A stretch of 64,000 nucleotides of DNA from Sulfurimonas sp. C5. Its GTDB lineage: Bacteria; Campylobacterota; Campylobacteria; Campylobacterales; Sulfurimonadaceae. Positions 41,748 to 51,600 of the stretch are shown piece by piece. Under the pieces are notes generated by a model, which ran no database searches, was not told where the DNA came from, and saw only the letters and a list, made by a program, of their open reading frames with translations. Made by a program: the position numbers and the translations under genes. Every line of letters begins with the position of its first letter. Within the stretch, counting starts at the first letter, position 1. Location: the NCBI RefSeq assembly GCF_029872055.1, contig NZ_JARXNQ010000001.1, positions 372,001-436,000 of the forward strand, written 5' to 3'.

Positions 41748-44120
41748 ATGAAATTTATCAAATACTTTGATCAAATCGGAATTGAGGATGTCGACAATGT
41801 CGGCGGTAAAAATGCTTCATTAGGTGAGATGTATCAAAACCTATTACAAAGTGGTGTAAAAGTTCCTTACGGTTTTGCAATTACCGTTGATGCTTATAAC
41901 TATCTTCTTGATGAAAACAATCTTTTAGAAAAATTGCATAATGAACTCGACACATTAGATCCAGATAATGTGGCACAATTGCAAGAGCGTGCCAAAAAGT
42001 GTCGAGGGTATATATTAGAAGCTAAAATTCCTGATGACTTACGTTTAGAGATACTTCAGGCATATAAAGCTTTACAAGAGCGATATGGCACCTCTATTAC
42101 CTTGGCTGTACGCTCTTCTGCAACAGCAGAGGACTCGCCAGAGGCTTCATTTGCAGGACAAAATGAAACTTATCTGAATATTGCCAATGAAGAAGAACTC
42201 CTTAATGCATACAAAAGTTGTATAGCTTCAAACTTCACAGACAGATCAATCCACTACAAATATGACAATAATTTTGAATATTTGAAAGTATATTTGAGTG
42301 TTACGGTTATGAAAATGGTACGTAGTGACTTAGCTGCAAGCGGTGTAATGTTTAGTATAGATACAGAGAGCGGTTTTGAAGATGTTGTACTCATAAACGG
42401 TGCATACGGACTGGGAGAAAATGTAGTACAGGGAAGTGTCGATCCAGATAACTTTTATGTACATAAACCTACATTGGAAAAAGGCTACAAAGCAGTACTT
42501 AAACGTTCCCTCGGAAGTAAAAAGATTAAGATGATTCATACATCAGAGAATGTGGATGTTCCTGAGGAAGATAGAAAGAAATACTGTATCAGTGATGAAG
42601 ATATTGTACAACTTGCCGAATATGCTATTAATATAGAAAAACACTATTCCAAAAAAGCGGGATATAGAAAACCAATGGATATAGAGTGGGCAAAAGATGG
42701 TGAAGATGGTGAACTTTATATTGTACAAGCTCGTCCAGAGACAGTTGAATCAAGACAGGACAAACTGACGTATGAGAGCTATAAACTAAAAGAACAGGGT
42801 GAACTGCTTGTCAGCGGAAGTGCAGTAGGGAGAAAGATAGCTTCGGGAAAAGTACGCAAGATAAATGACATATCTGAGCTTTCGACATTTAAAGCAGGAG
42901 AAGTACTGGTTGCCGAGACCACTACTCCTGATTGGGAACCAGTAATGAAGATAGCTGCAGCAATTGTTACAAACAGAGGCGGGAGAACATGTCATGCAGC
43001 AATCATCTCTCGTGAACTTGGTATTCCTGCCGTTGTCGGATGTGACAATGCCACAGAGGTATTACATGATGCAGACTCTGTAACTGTTGATTGTGCGGAG
43101 GGTGAGATAGGGCATGTATATGAAGGTGCATTGGAGTTTGAAGTTCTTAGAAGTGACCTTAGTGAGATTAAAGAAACAAAAACAAAAATTATGATGAATC
43201 TTGGAAATCCCGATCTCGCATTTTCACTTTCATCCTTGCCGGTAGATGGAATAGGGCTGGCACGTATGGAATTTATTATTAATCAGTCTATAAAAGCACA
43301 TCCTATGGCTTTAATTCATCCAGAAAAGTTAGATGAAGAAGCAAAAAAAGCTGTTACTCAGATTACACATGGTGAGGATGCCAAGGAGTTCTTTGTACGT
43401 AATTTGAGTGAAGGTGTCGCTACAATCGCTGCAAGTGTGTACCCAAAACCGTGTGTAGTACGGATGAGTGACTTTAAAACAAACGAGTATGCAGATCTTT
43501 TAGGTGGGAAATTCTTTGAGCCTGTAGATGCGAACCCTATGATTGGTTTTCGTGGAGCGGCACGTTACTCTCATCCTGCTTATGAAGAAGGGTTTGCACT
43601 TGAATGTGCAGCAATGAAGCGTGTACGTGATGAGATGGGATTTACAAATGTAATATTAATGATACCATTTTGTAGACGTGTAGCCGAAGGTGAAAAAGTA
43701 ATTGCCACAATGGAAAAATATGGACTCAAACGTGGAGAGAATGGCCTAGAGATATACGTCATGTGTGAAATTCCAAACAATGTTATGAGCATAGACGGCT
43801 TTAGTAAAAGTTTTGACGGTTTTAGTATAGGGAGTAATGACTTGACACAACTCACTTTAGGCGTGGACCGTGATTCTGAGATTGTTGCTTTTGATTATGA
43901 TGAGAGAGACGAAGGGGTACTCAAAATGATTGAGCTTGCTGTAGAAGGTTCTAAAAGAAATAATCGTCACAGCGGTATATGTGGGCAGGCACCATCAGAT
44001 TATCCTGAGATGGCTGAGTACTTAGTGAAGCTTGGAATTGATTCAATCAGTTTAAATCCCGACAGTGTGATAAAAACACGTCAAAACGTAGCAGAATTAG
44101 AGGCAAAACTCGGAATATAA
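41748..44120 (+). CDS. ppsA: Phosphoenolpyruvate synthase
   Basis: PpsA makes PEP from pyruvate and ATP, the entry to gluconeogenesis in autotrophs. The ATP-grasp N-terminal domain (VGGKNASLGEMYQNL, then TLAVRSSATAEDSPEASFAG), the phosphohistidine domain with the active His in RGGRTCHAAIISRELGIPAV, and the C-terminal PEP-utilising barrel (FSIGSNDLTQLTLGVDRDSE, ICGQAPSDYPEMAEYL) are complete. The length of 790 residues is normal. It fits CO2 fixation through pyruvate synthase in this group. Confidence 0.96.
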   Translation: MKFIKYFDQIGIEDVDNVGGKNASLGEMYQNLLQSGVKVPYGFAITVDAYNYLLDENNLLEKLHNELDTLDPDNVAQLQERAKKCRGYILEAKIPDDLRLEILQAYKALQERYGTSITLAVRSSATAEDSPEASFAGQNETYLNIANEEELLNAYKSCIASNFTDRSIHYKYDNNFEYLKVYLSVTVMKMVRSDLAASGVMFSIDTESGFEDVVLINGAYGLGENVVQGSVDPDNFYVHKPTLEKGYKAVLKRSLGSKKIKMIHTSENVDVPEEDRKKYCISDEDIVQLAEYAINIEKHYSKKAGYRKPMDIEWAKDGEDGELYIVQARPETVESRQDKLTYESYKLKEQGELLVSGSAVGRKIASGKVRKINDISELSTFKAGEVLVAETTTPDWEPVMKIAAAIVTNRGGRTCHAAIISRELGIPAVVGCDNATEVLHDADSVTVDCAEGEIGHVYEGALEFEVLRSDLSEIKETKTKIMMNLGNPDLAFSLSSLPVDGIGLARMEFIINQSIKAHPMALIHPEKLDEEAKKAVTQITHGEDAKEFFVRNLSEGVATIAASVYPKPCVVRMSDFKTNEYADLLGGKFFEPVDANPMIGFRGAARYSHPAYEEGFALECAAMKRVRDEMGFTNVILMIPFCRRVAEGEKVIATMEKYGLKRGENGLEIYVMCEIPNNVMSIDGFSKSFDGFSIGSNDLTQLTLGVDRDSEIVAFDYDERDEGVLKMIELAVEGSKRNNRHSGICGQAPSDYPEMAEYLVKLGIDSISLNPDSVIKTRQNVAELEAKLGI

Positions 44121-44225
44121 ATATGGCTTGTTGAAATAACAGCTGTCAAACAAAATATGTATACACTGGGAAACTACTTATATGATGAAAATAAAATAAT
44201 TATATTCATTAAATTATAAGAGTTT

Positions 44226-44234
44226 TGCTATAAT
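44226..44234 (+). promoter_or_regulatory. Extended -10 promoter close to the cytochrome c peroxidase start codon
   Basis: TGCTATAAT (TG, one base, then TATAAT at 44229-44234) ends seven bases before the ATG at 44242. A start site at the usual distance would fall on or within two bases of the ATG. No ribosome-binding sequence is visible before the ATG, so a leaderless transcript is possible. Confidence 0.5.
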
Positions 44235-44241
44235 CTAAATT

Positions 44242-45159
44242 ATGAATAAATTTACACTGTATTTGTTATTTCAGACTGTATTATGTGCAGCAGATTTAAT
44301 CACACCCATACCGACTACCATAAATGTTGATGAAGAAAAAGTTGCTTTAGGAAAAGCATTGTTTTTTGATACCAAACTTTCTAAAGACAATACAATTAGT
44401 TGTGCTACTTGTCATCAATTAGATAATGGTGGTGTTGATCATTTAGCTGTTTCTATAGGGGTAAACGGACAAACAGGTTCAAGGAATGCCCCTACAGTAT
44501 ATAATGCTGTATTTAATTTTAAGCAATTTTGGGATGGACGTGCAGGAACTTTACAGGAACAGGCATTGGGTCCGATTGAAAATCCTGTAGAGATGGCACA
44601 TAATTTAGATAAGTTGATAATGGAGTTAAACAGCAGTGCATATAAATCAGAATTTGAAGCTATATATAAAGAAGGTGTAACAAAGGAAAATATCGGTGAT
44701 GCGATCGCAGAATATGAAAAAACTTTAATTACACCAAATGCTCCTTTTGATTTGTACCTGAAAGGAAATCTCAATATCTTAACTAAAGAGGAAAAAGAGG
44801 GGTATGAACTTTTTAAAACAAAAGGGTGTATAGCCTGCCATCAGGGGATAAATTTAGGTGGAAATTCTTATAACAAATTTGGGATCTATCAAGATAGTAA
44901 CAGTACTGATTTAGGACGTTATAATATCACCCATAATGAAAGAGATAAATATTATTTTAAAGTTCCTTCTCTTCGCAATGTAGAAAAAACAGCACCGTAC
45001 TTTCATGACGGTCGTACTAAAGATTTAAAAGAAGCCGTATCGATTATGTCTCAATATCAGCTTGGACGTAAAATCACCAAAGATGAGATAAACAAGATAG
45101 TTTTATTTTTAAAATCGTTAAATGGTGAACTGCCGGCAGAAGATGGATTAAATAAATGA
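44242..45159 (+). CDS. Di-haem cytochrome c peroxidase
   Basis: The CcpA/MauG-type enzyme reduces periplasmic hydrogen peroxide. A short signal peptide (MNKFTLYLLFQTVLCAADL) precedes two haem sites: CATCH at residues 54-58 and CIACH at 196-200. The family segment NAPTVYNAVFNFKQFWDGRA and VPSLRNVEKTAPYFHDG are present. At 305 residues it is near the standard length. Its stop codon overlaps the start of the following c-di-GMP gene by four bases, so peroxide defence and c-di-GMP signalling are translated together. Confidence 0.92.
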   Translation: MNKFTLYLLFQTVLCAADLITPIPTTINVDEEKVALGKALFFDTKLSKDNTISCATCHQLDNGGVDHLAVSIGVNGQTGSRNAPTVYNAVFNFKQFWDGRAGTLQEQALGPIENPVEMAHNLDKLIMELNSSAYKSEFEAIYKEGVTKENIGDAIAEYEKTLITPNAPFDLYLKGNLNILTKEEKEGYELFKTKGCIACHQGINLGGNSYNKFGIYQDSNSTDLGRYNITHNERDKYYFKVPSLRNVEKTAPYFHDGRTKDLKEAVSIMSQYQLGRKITKDEINKIVLFLKSLNGELPAEDGLNK

Positions 45160-48002
45160 AAACATTAAGACATATTGACTTTATCAGTATATTGTTGGTT
45201 TTGTTTGTTTTTTTATTGTTATTCATTTTTTATTCTATGTATAAAATTCAAGAGGGTGTTGAAAATTATCATAATAACCATGACCGTATTGTTAATATGC
45301 AGTTATTAAACAAAGGGTTTGATGACTTTGCAAGTTCTCAAAATGAGCTGGTTAATTATTACCAAATTAATCAAGATATAGAAAAATTTAGATCTTTATT
45401 TATTAAACTGCAAGAAACTGTTAAAGCACATCATCCCGAAGAAGATGCCTTATTGACACAGTTGGAATGGATACGAAAGTTATTTGAAGAAAAAGTAAAC
45501 GATCTTGAGTATTATAAATCATTGAATTCATCACTTTTAAGCGGTTACCATTTTCTTTTTGATCTACAAAGAAGTATTTCTGAATCAAAAGATATTTCTG
45601 CAAATACAAAAAGTATTGTAAATGAAACACTTTTTTTACTGTTTCAATATAGCAGAGGGAATTACATTGAAAGAGAATATGTTGAAAACAAGTTAGATGA
45701 TATTCATCACGTGATGAGAAAAAATAAAAATCTTTTAATTGAAAACTTTTATAAGCAATCGAAAGTTTCACTGGATACCATATCTTCATTTAGACAAATA
45801 TCAAATACAATTAAAGAAAGTACAATAGATAAGCATCTTCATAGTCTTAAATTGTATCTTCATAATAGATATGATTATTATATCCTTGGACAACAACTGA
45901 TAGCTACATTCTTTTTTATTGCCACTATAGTTATCTCGATAATTTTATTTTTCCTGTATCTTCGTTCAAATAAAAATCAAAAAGAGTTACGTGCTTTTAA
46001 TTATGCAATACAACATAGTGACAACTCCGTTATGATGACTGATTCTGATAAAAATATTGTCTTTGTCAATGAAGTTTTTGAAAAAACAACAGGATATACA
46101 GAAGAAGAGGTTTTGGGCAAAAATCCTCGTATACTAAAATCAAATCTTCAGGATGAACGCATTTACAAAGAGATGTATAAAAAACTAGAGCGCGGAGAAA
46201 GCTGGGAAGGGGAATTAATTAACAGACGCAAAGATGGTTCTTTATTTTATGAAAGAGCTTCCATTATGCCTGTTTTTCTTAACAAAAAACTGATAAATTA
46301 TCTTGCAATTAAACTTGATATTACAAAATATATTGAACAAAATAATATTTTAAGACAAGCGGCAAGTGTATTTGAAAATACTGAAGAAGCTATTATCATA
46401 GCAGATGCAAACGCAAATGTGGTTTCTGTAAATCAGGCTTTTACAAAGATGTACGGTTATACAATAGATGAGGTTCTGGGTAAAGATTTAAGTATTTTAC
46501 ACTCAGGGATTCAAGACACAAATTTTTATCAACGTATGTGGGATGAAATAGATCACAAAGATGTTTTTAAAGGGAAAATAGTCAATACTACAAAAGATGG
46601 GGATATACTTCCTGTTTGGGTTACAATTAAGGCAGTAAGAGACCAGTCCAAGCGCATTGTAAATTACACAGCTGTACAAACGGACCTAAGAGCTATTGAA
46701 ACATCGGAAGCAAAAGCGGATTATCTTGCATACCATGATCCTTTAACATCTCTCTATAATAGAGTGAGTTTTGAAGAGTTTTTATCTAATGCATTACTGA
46801 TGGCAAAAAGAAATAAAGAAAAATTTGCAGTACTTTTTATTGACCTTGACAGATTTAAAATTATTAATGATACTTTAGGACACGATATAGGGGACCAGGT
46901 TCTAATCCATGTAAGTAAAAGGTTGAAACACATATTACGTGAGAGTGATTTTATAGCACGCTGGGGCGGTGATGAATTTGTTGTTATTTTACACGATGTG
47001 GCATCAGAAAGTTTAGTTGCAACGGTTGCGCGAAAGATTATTGATGAACTTAAAGCACCTATCAATGTAAAACACCATTCTTTTTCAATTACTGCAAGTG
47101 TAGGTATTTCAATGTATCCGGAAAACGGTGATGATACAAAATCATTAATTAAAAATGCAGACAGTGCAATGTACTCTGCAAAAGACAGTGGAAAAAATAA
47201 TTTCTGTTTTTATACGGACCAACTCTCTTTACAAACGGAAGAGAGACTAATAATCGATACGGCACTTCACAATGCTTTGGATAATAATGAGATTACGATG
47301 GTATTTCAGCCTCAATACAGCATAGCAAATAGGGAAATTATATCTGTTGAAGCACTTGTGCGTTGGGAAAATGAAAAACTGGGTGTTGTTTCGCCTGAAA
47401 AATTCATACCAATTGCTGAAGATAACGGCTTTATTGTTGAGCTAGGATATTTTATTTTTGAAGAGTCATGTAAACGATTTAAAGAGATGCAAAAAGCAGG
47501 TCTCAGTTTACAAAGAGTTGCAATAAATGTTTCTAGTATTCAGTTTAGAGAACCTGGCTTATTGGAAGCTTTACTCTCTATAGTCAAACGTTACGAAATG
47601 GATCCTTCAGAAGTAGAGATAGAAATTACAGAACGTTTCTTAATGGATAATACGGAAAGTAATATTAAAAACTTACAAAGCTTCAGACTAGAAGGTTTTA
47701 AAGTGTCAATAGATGATTTTGGTACGGGATATTCATCTATGTCTTATTTAAAACAGCTCCCTATCGATACGATTAAAATTGACAAATCTTTTATAGATGA
47801 CATTAGTCAGAAAAGTTCAGACAATGCAATAGTAAAAGCGATTATAGTACTTGCTAAAACATTAAATTATTCAGTAGTTGCAGAGGGGATAGAAACAAAA
47901 GAACAAGAAGAGTTTTTAAGACAAAATAGATGTGACATTGGACAAGGATTTTTCTTTTCTGAACCGTTACAAGTGAATGAGTTGATCGAAAAATTCAAGT
48001 AA
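45156..48002 (+). CDS. Membrane PAS-PAS-GGDEF-EAL c-di-GMP protein
   Basis: The 948-residue protein has a membrane span at about 10-30, a helical periplasmic region to about 245, a second span at about 247-270, and then two PAS domains (about 282-400 and 402-520). The GGDEF domain is complete (IARWGGDEFVVIL, preceded by RESD as the inhibitory site), and the EAL domain has SVEALVRWE and DDFGTGYSSMSYLKQLPIDT. Both catalytic functions may be active, or one may regulate the other. The gene starts inside the end of the peroxidase gene. Confidence 0.92.
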   Translation: MKTLRHIDFISILLVLFVFLLLFIFYSMYKIQEGVENYHNNHDRIVNMQLLNKGFDDFASSQNELVNYYQINQDIEKFRSLFIKLQETVKAHHPEEDALLTQLEWIRKLFEEKVNDLEYYKSLNSSLLSGYHFLFDLQRSISESKDISANTKSIVNETLFLLFQYSRGNYIEREYVENKLDDIHHVMRKNKNLLIENFYKQSKVSLDTISSFRQISNTIKESTIDKHLHSLKLYLHNRYDYYILGQQLIATFFFIATIVISIILFFLYLRSNKNQKELRAFNYAIQHSDNSVMMTDSDKNIVFVNEVFEKTTGYTEEEVLGKNPRILKSNLQDERIYKEMYKKLERGESWEGELINRRKDGSLFYERASIMPVFLNKKLINYLAIKLDITKYIEQNNILRQAASVFENTEEAIIIADANANVVSVNQAFTKMYGYTIDEVLGKDLSILHSGIQDTNFYQRMWDEIDHKDVFKGKIVNTTKDGDILPVWVTIKAVRDQSKRIVNYTAVQTDLRAIETSEAKADYLAYHDPLTSLYNRVSFEEFLSNALLMAKRNKEKFAVLFIDLDRFKIINDTLGHDIGDQVLIHVSKRLKHILRESDFIARWGGDEFVVILHDVASESLVATVARKIIDELKAPINVKHHSFSITASVGISMYPENGDDTKSLIKNADSAMYSAKDSGKNNFCFYTDQLSLQTEERLIIDTALHNALDNNEITMVFQPQYSIANREIISVEALVRWENEKLGVVSPEKFIPIAEDNGFIVELGYFIFEESCKRFKEMQKAGLSLQRVAINVSSIQFREPGLLEALLSIVKRYEMDPSEVEIEITERFLMDNTESNIKNLQSFRLEGFKVSIDDFGTGYSSMSYLKQLPIDTIKIDKSFIDDISQKSSDNAIVKAIIVLAKTLNYSVVAEGIETKEQEEFLRQNRCDIGQGFFFSEPLQVNELIEKFK

Positions 48003-48032
48003 GATAAGTATTTAGGTATATGGAGAAGAGAT

Positions 48033-48824
48033 ATGAAAATCGAAGATGGCTTTCAAAAAAATCTCCTAGTACTTGCAAAACTCTATAACAAGCTAAGTCT
48101 TGAAAGTGACAGCGAAGTTTTACATAAGTATCGTATAGCTATTCGTAAAATGGAGGCATATTTATATGCCTATGGATACCTATATGAGCAAAAGCAGAAA
48201 AAAAAGATGCAGAAGTTTTTGAAAAAACTTTTACATCCAACATCCATAATTCGAGATCTGGATCTTTTTTTAATTCAAATTCAACAACTTTCTTGTGACC
48301 AAGAAGCAAAAATCACCTTATACAATACGTTTTATTTAAAAAGAAAAAAACTCTTAAATGCACTTCTTCGCAGTAAAGAGCATAAAAAAAGTTTTTCTAA
48401 ACTTCGTACATTAGTGAATACACAAATGTATGCTGTAAATGATATAGAGAATGAGAGTGCCTTTAGAGTACTACAAATTTTATATAAAAAGTTTTTAGAT
48501 GAATATGCTGCAATAGATAAAGAGGGTGATTTTGAAGAGTTGCATGAGTTACGAAAAGAACTGAAACTGCTACGTTATGCATCAGAATTTTATTATCAAC
48601 ATTTCACACATAGTACAGACTTTTTAGAAAAACTGGATGAATTTAAAGTAATGCAGGATTTGTTTGGCAACTTACAAGACAATGTAACTCGATTAAAACT
48701 AATCAAAAGTAAGAAGAAAAAGTTTACAAAGAAAGATTATAAGTTTTTTCAGGGATATTATACAACTGAAATAGAGAAGGCAAAAGTAGAATTATTGAAA
48801 TTTTTAAAAAAAGTCATAAAGTGA
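48033..48824 (+). CDS. CHAD-domain protein
   Basis: The 263-residue protein is nearly all helical, with the conserved, positively charged CHAD pattern (VLHKYRIAIRKMEAYLYAYG, then LHELRKELKLLRYASEFYYQ, LQDNVTRLKLIKSK). CHAD domains bind polyphosphate and are often found at polyphosphate granules. There is no signal peptide. It sits between two GGDEF-EAL genes, 30 and 18 bases away, and is probably cotranscribed with both. A role in polyphosphate is inferred from the family only. Confidence 0.82.
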   Translation: MKIEDGFQKNLLVLAKLYNKLSLESDSEVLHKYRIAIRKMEAYLYAYGYLYEQKQKKKMQKFLKKLLHPTSIIRDLDLFLIQIQQLSCDQEAKITLYNTFYLKRKKLLNALLRSKEHKKSFSKLRTLVNTQMYAVNDIENESAFRVLQILYKKFLDEYAAIDKEGDFEELHELRKELKLLRYASEFYYQHFTHSTDFLEKLDEFKVMQDLFGNLQDNVTRLKLIKSKKKKFTKKDYKFFQGYYTTEIEKAKVELLKFLKKVIK

Positions 48825-48842
48825 TTTTTAGAGGAAGAAAAT

Positions 48843-51149
48843 ATGATGGATGAAAAAGAGGTTTTTTATACACAGCTTGTCGACATTGCATATAAGCAAC
48901 TAAAAAGTTCATCACTCTTTACTTTTATGAATGCTATTGTTTTAGCATTTATTTTGTATCCGTATGTAAACAGTATTCAGCTTGGAATTTGGATTGAATT
49001 TGTTTTTACAATCTCTTTATACAGATACTTAATGGCAAAGAGTTATCAAACCAATCCAATGCGCTATTCACGGCAAAAGTGGAGAAAAAAGTTTTTCAAT
49101 ACACTGATTATCTCAAATATTATATGGAGTATTCCTCCTGTTTTATTCTTTCCCAATCAAAATTACATGGTTCAAGCAGCAATTATAATTTTGTATACAG
49201 CTTTAAGTGCAGGGGCTATGAGTTCATTCTCATCATTTCCAAGGGCTATACGAATTTATCTGATTATGTTTTTAGGTCCGCTAATTATTGTACTTTTTTT
49301 ACAAAACACACAACTATATACAGCAATGGGAATATTACTTAGTTTATATACGGGGCTTTTAATAGGAATTGGCAACAAGTTTTATACAAATTACCAAGAA
49401 TTTTTTAAAATGAATCAATTGTATGAAGAAGAGAAAGAAAAATTTAGTGTTTCTGAAGAACGTTTTGAAGTTATTTTTAAAGGTGCACCTGTAGGGTTTT
49501 TCTTTTATGATGAGCATTTAATAATTAGAGAAGTCAATCAGAAACTTATAGATTTTTTCAAAATACCAAGAGATAAATTAATAGGTTTGGATTTACATAA
49601 TATTCTTGATCGCAGAATTTTACCAGCACTTCAAACTGTTCTTGAAAACAGGAATGGCTTATATGATGGAAAGTTTATATTAAATTCTTTGAAAAAAGAC
49701 ATTTATATAAACTTGCAAACTTCTCCTATGCGTAACGCTGAAGGAAAAGTGATGGGAGGGATTGGTATTGTCAATAATGTGACAGAGAAGATGGAAGCTC
49801 AACAGAAAATAGAAAGGCAGGCAAAATATGACATATTAACTGATATTCCAAATCGTTTAATGCTGCATGAACAAATAAAACATGAAGTGCTCCGTTATCA
49901 ACGACATAATATTATTTTTGCCGTATTATTTTTAGACTTAGACCATTTTAAACACATTAATGACTCACTAGGACATGATATTGGTGATAAGCTACTCATT
50001 AAAGTTGCACAAGTATTAGAAAGGATAATTCGTACACAAGATATTGTAGCCCGTTTAGGAGGCGACGAGTTTGTAATCTTATTGCCTGACCTATCTTTAG
50101 ATCGAAAAATGGCGGCAAGAAAAGCTGAACTAGTTGCTAAAAAAATATATGATGCTCTTGAAGCAACTATAATGATTGACGGGCATCAATTTAATATCTC
50201 TACAAGTATAGGTATATCATTGGTTAACTCTGTAGATGAAACTGCTGAGGATATTTTAAAACATGCAGATTTAGCTATGTACCAAGCGAAAAAAGATGGA
50301 AGAGGGGTAAGTCGTTTTTATGAAAAACAGATGGATAGTTGGATCAAAAGAAGACTCGATCTTGAAAACGGTTTAAAAAATAGTCTGCATAACGGGGAAT
50401 TACAAGTATATTATCAACCTATAGTAGAGGTAATAAGTGGAAAAGTCATCGGTGCAGAAGCTCTGCTTCGTTGGAACTCAAAAGAGTTTGCTGATGTGTC
50501 TCCGGAAGAATATATATCCATAGCAGAAGAGAGTATGTTAATTATACAGATAGGAAATTTTGTAATGCAAAAAGCTTTTGAAGAGTTTGTAGTATGGAAA
50601 AAACAGTTTGCTAATGAGACCACTTTAGAAAAAATTGCTATTAACGTGAGTATACGACAGTTTAATTGCGCAGATTTTATTGAAAACCTTAAAGAAGCGA
50701 TGAAAAAAAGTAATATAAAACCTGAAGATGTAGAAGTAGAGCTTGTTGAATCACTTGTTATAAATGATTTTGAACAGGCAAAAGAAAAGATGTATGAACT
50801 TCGAAATCTTGGAATAAGATTATCTATTGATGATTTTGGAACAGGGTATTCATCACTCTCTTATTTGAAACAGTTACCATTTTCTACGCTGAAAATTGAC
50901 AGAGAGTTTATAAAAGACATAGAAGAAGATCCAGAAGATAAAGAGTTGGTTGAAACTATTCTAAATATAGCAAAAAGGTTTGATTTAAAAGTTGTTGCAG
51001 AAGGTGTAGAGACTCATGGACAATATATGTTTTTACTAGAGCAGCGATGTGACTTTTTTCAAGGTTTTTACTGTTCAAAAGCTTTGGATGCAGATTCTTT
51101 TGTAAAATTATTAAGGGAACAACATACCTATTGTCCTCTTGGGATTTAA
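48843..51149 (+). CDS. Membrane PAS-GGDEF-EAL c-di-GMP protein
   Basis: Several N-terminal spans (about five, residues 15-180) form a membrane sensor module, and a PAS-like domain follows (about 205-320, EVIFKGAPVGFFFYDEHLII). The GGDEF domain is intact (IVARLGGDEFVILL, preceded by RTQD as inhibitory site), and the EAL domain has GAEALLRWN and DDFGTGYSSLSYLKQLPFST. The 768-residue start at 48843 is adjacent to a second ATG at 48846; either could be used, with GAGGAAG upstream. Confidence 0.9.
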   Translation: MMDEKEVFYTQLVDIAYKQLKSSSLFTFMNAIVLAFILYPYVNSIQLGIWIEFVFTISLYRYLMAKSYQTNPMRYSRQKWRKKFFNTLIISNIIWSIPPVLFFPNQNYMVQAAIIILYTALSAGAMSSFSSFPRAIRIYLIMFLGPLIIVLFLQNTQLYTAMGILLSLYTGLLIGIGNKFYTNYQEFFKMNQLYEEEKEKFSVSEERFEVIFKGAPVGFFFYDEHLIIREVNQKLIDFFKIPRDKLIGLDLHNILDRRILPALQTVLENRNGLYDGKFILNSLKKDIYINLQTSPMRNAEGKVMGGIGIVNNVTEKMEAQQKIERQAKYDILTDIPNRLMLHEQIKHEVLRYQRHNIIFAVLFLDLDHFKHINDSLGHDIGDKLLIKVAQVLERIIRTQDIVARLGGDEFVILLPDLSLDRKMAARKAELVAKKIYDALEATIMIDGHQFNISTSIGISLVNSVDETAEDILKHADLAMYQAKKDGRGVSRFYEKQMDSWIKRRLDLENGLKNSLHNGELQVYYQPIVEVISGKVIGAEALLRWNSKEFADVSPEEYISIAEESMLIIQIGNFVMQKAFEEFVVWKKQFANETTLEKIAINVSIRQFNCADFIENLKEAMKKSNIKPEDVEVELVESLVINDFEQAKEKMYELRNLGIRLSIDDFGTGYSSLSYLKQLPFSTLKIDREFIKDIEEDPEDKELVETILNIAKRFDLKVVAEGVETHGQYMFLLEQRCDFFQGFYCSKALDADSFVKLLREQHTYCPLGI

Positions 51150-51217
51150 TTTATTTTTTGAAAAATATTTTAATCTATCTGTGTTATAGTGGCACAAAAA
51201 ATTTGAAGGAATAATAT

Positions 51218-51541
51218 ATGAGTGTACTTCTGGAATTTGCAATGTTTCCAACAAGTGATAATTGCCGTGAAGGTGCATCGGTTTCAAAACAAGTAGCAAA
51301 GATTATTGATGCAATTGACAAGAGTGGAGTGACTTATAAACTCACACCAATGGGTACTATTGTAGAGACTGAAACGATGAGAGAAGCTTTAGATGTTATT
51401 GAACTTGCATATGAACAAGTAAAAGATTGTGAAAGAGTATATAGCTCTTTGAAGTTTGATATTAGACACAGTGACAAAAACAGACTTACAACTAAAATAA
51501 AATCGGTTGAATCTCACTTGCAAAGAGAAATTGAAAAATAA
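51218..51541 (+). CDS. Thiamine-binding MTH1187/YkoF-type protein
   Basis: The 107-residue protein matches the UPF0045/MTH1187 family, which binds thiamine-like molecules in ferredoxin-like oligomers. Typical segments are SVLLEFAMFPTSDNCREGAS and GVTYKLTPMGTIVE, with ERVYSSLKFDIRH. It is cytoplasmic. A GAAGGA site lies before the ATG. It sits between the second GGDEF-EAL gene and the SulP permease. Confidence 0.88.
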   Translation: MSVLLEFAMFPTSDNCREGASVSKQVAKIIDAIDKSGVTYKLTPMGTIVETETMREALDVIELAYEQVKDCERVYSSLKFDIRHSDKNRLTTKIKSVESHLQREIEK

Positions 51542-51600
51542 TAACTTTTAATAATTTTTACTATATAATTCGCTCTATCTTTTATTAGGAGAATTATATA

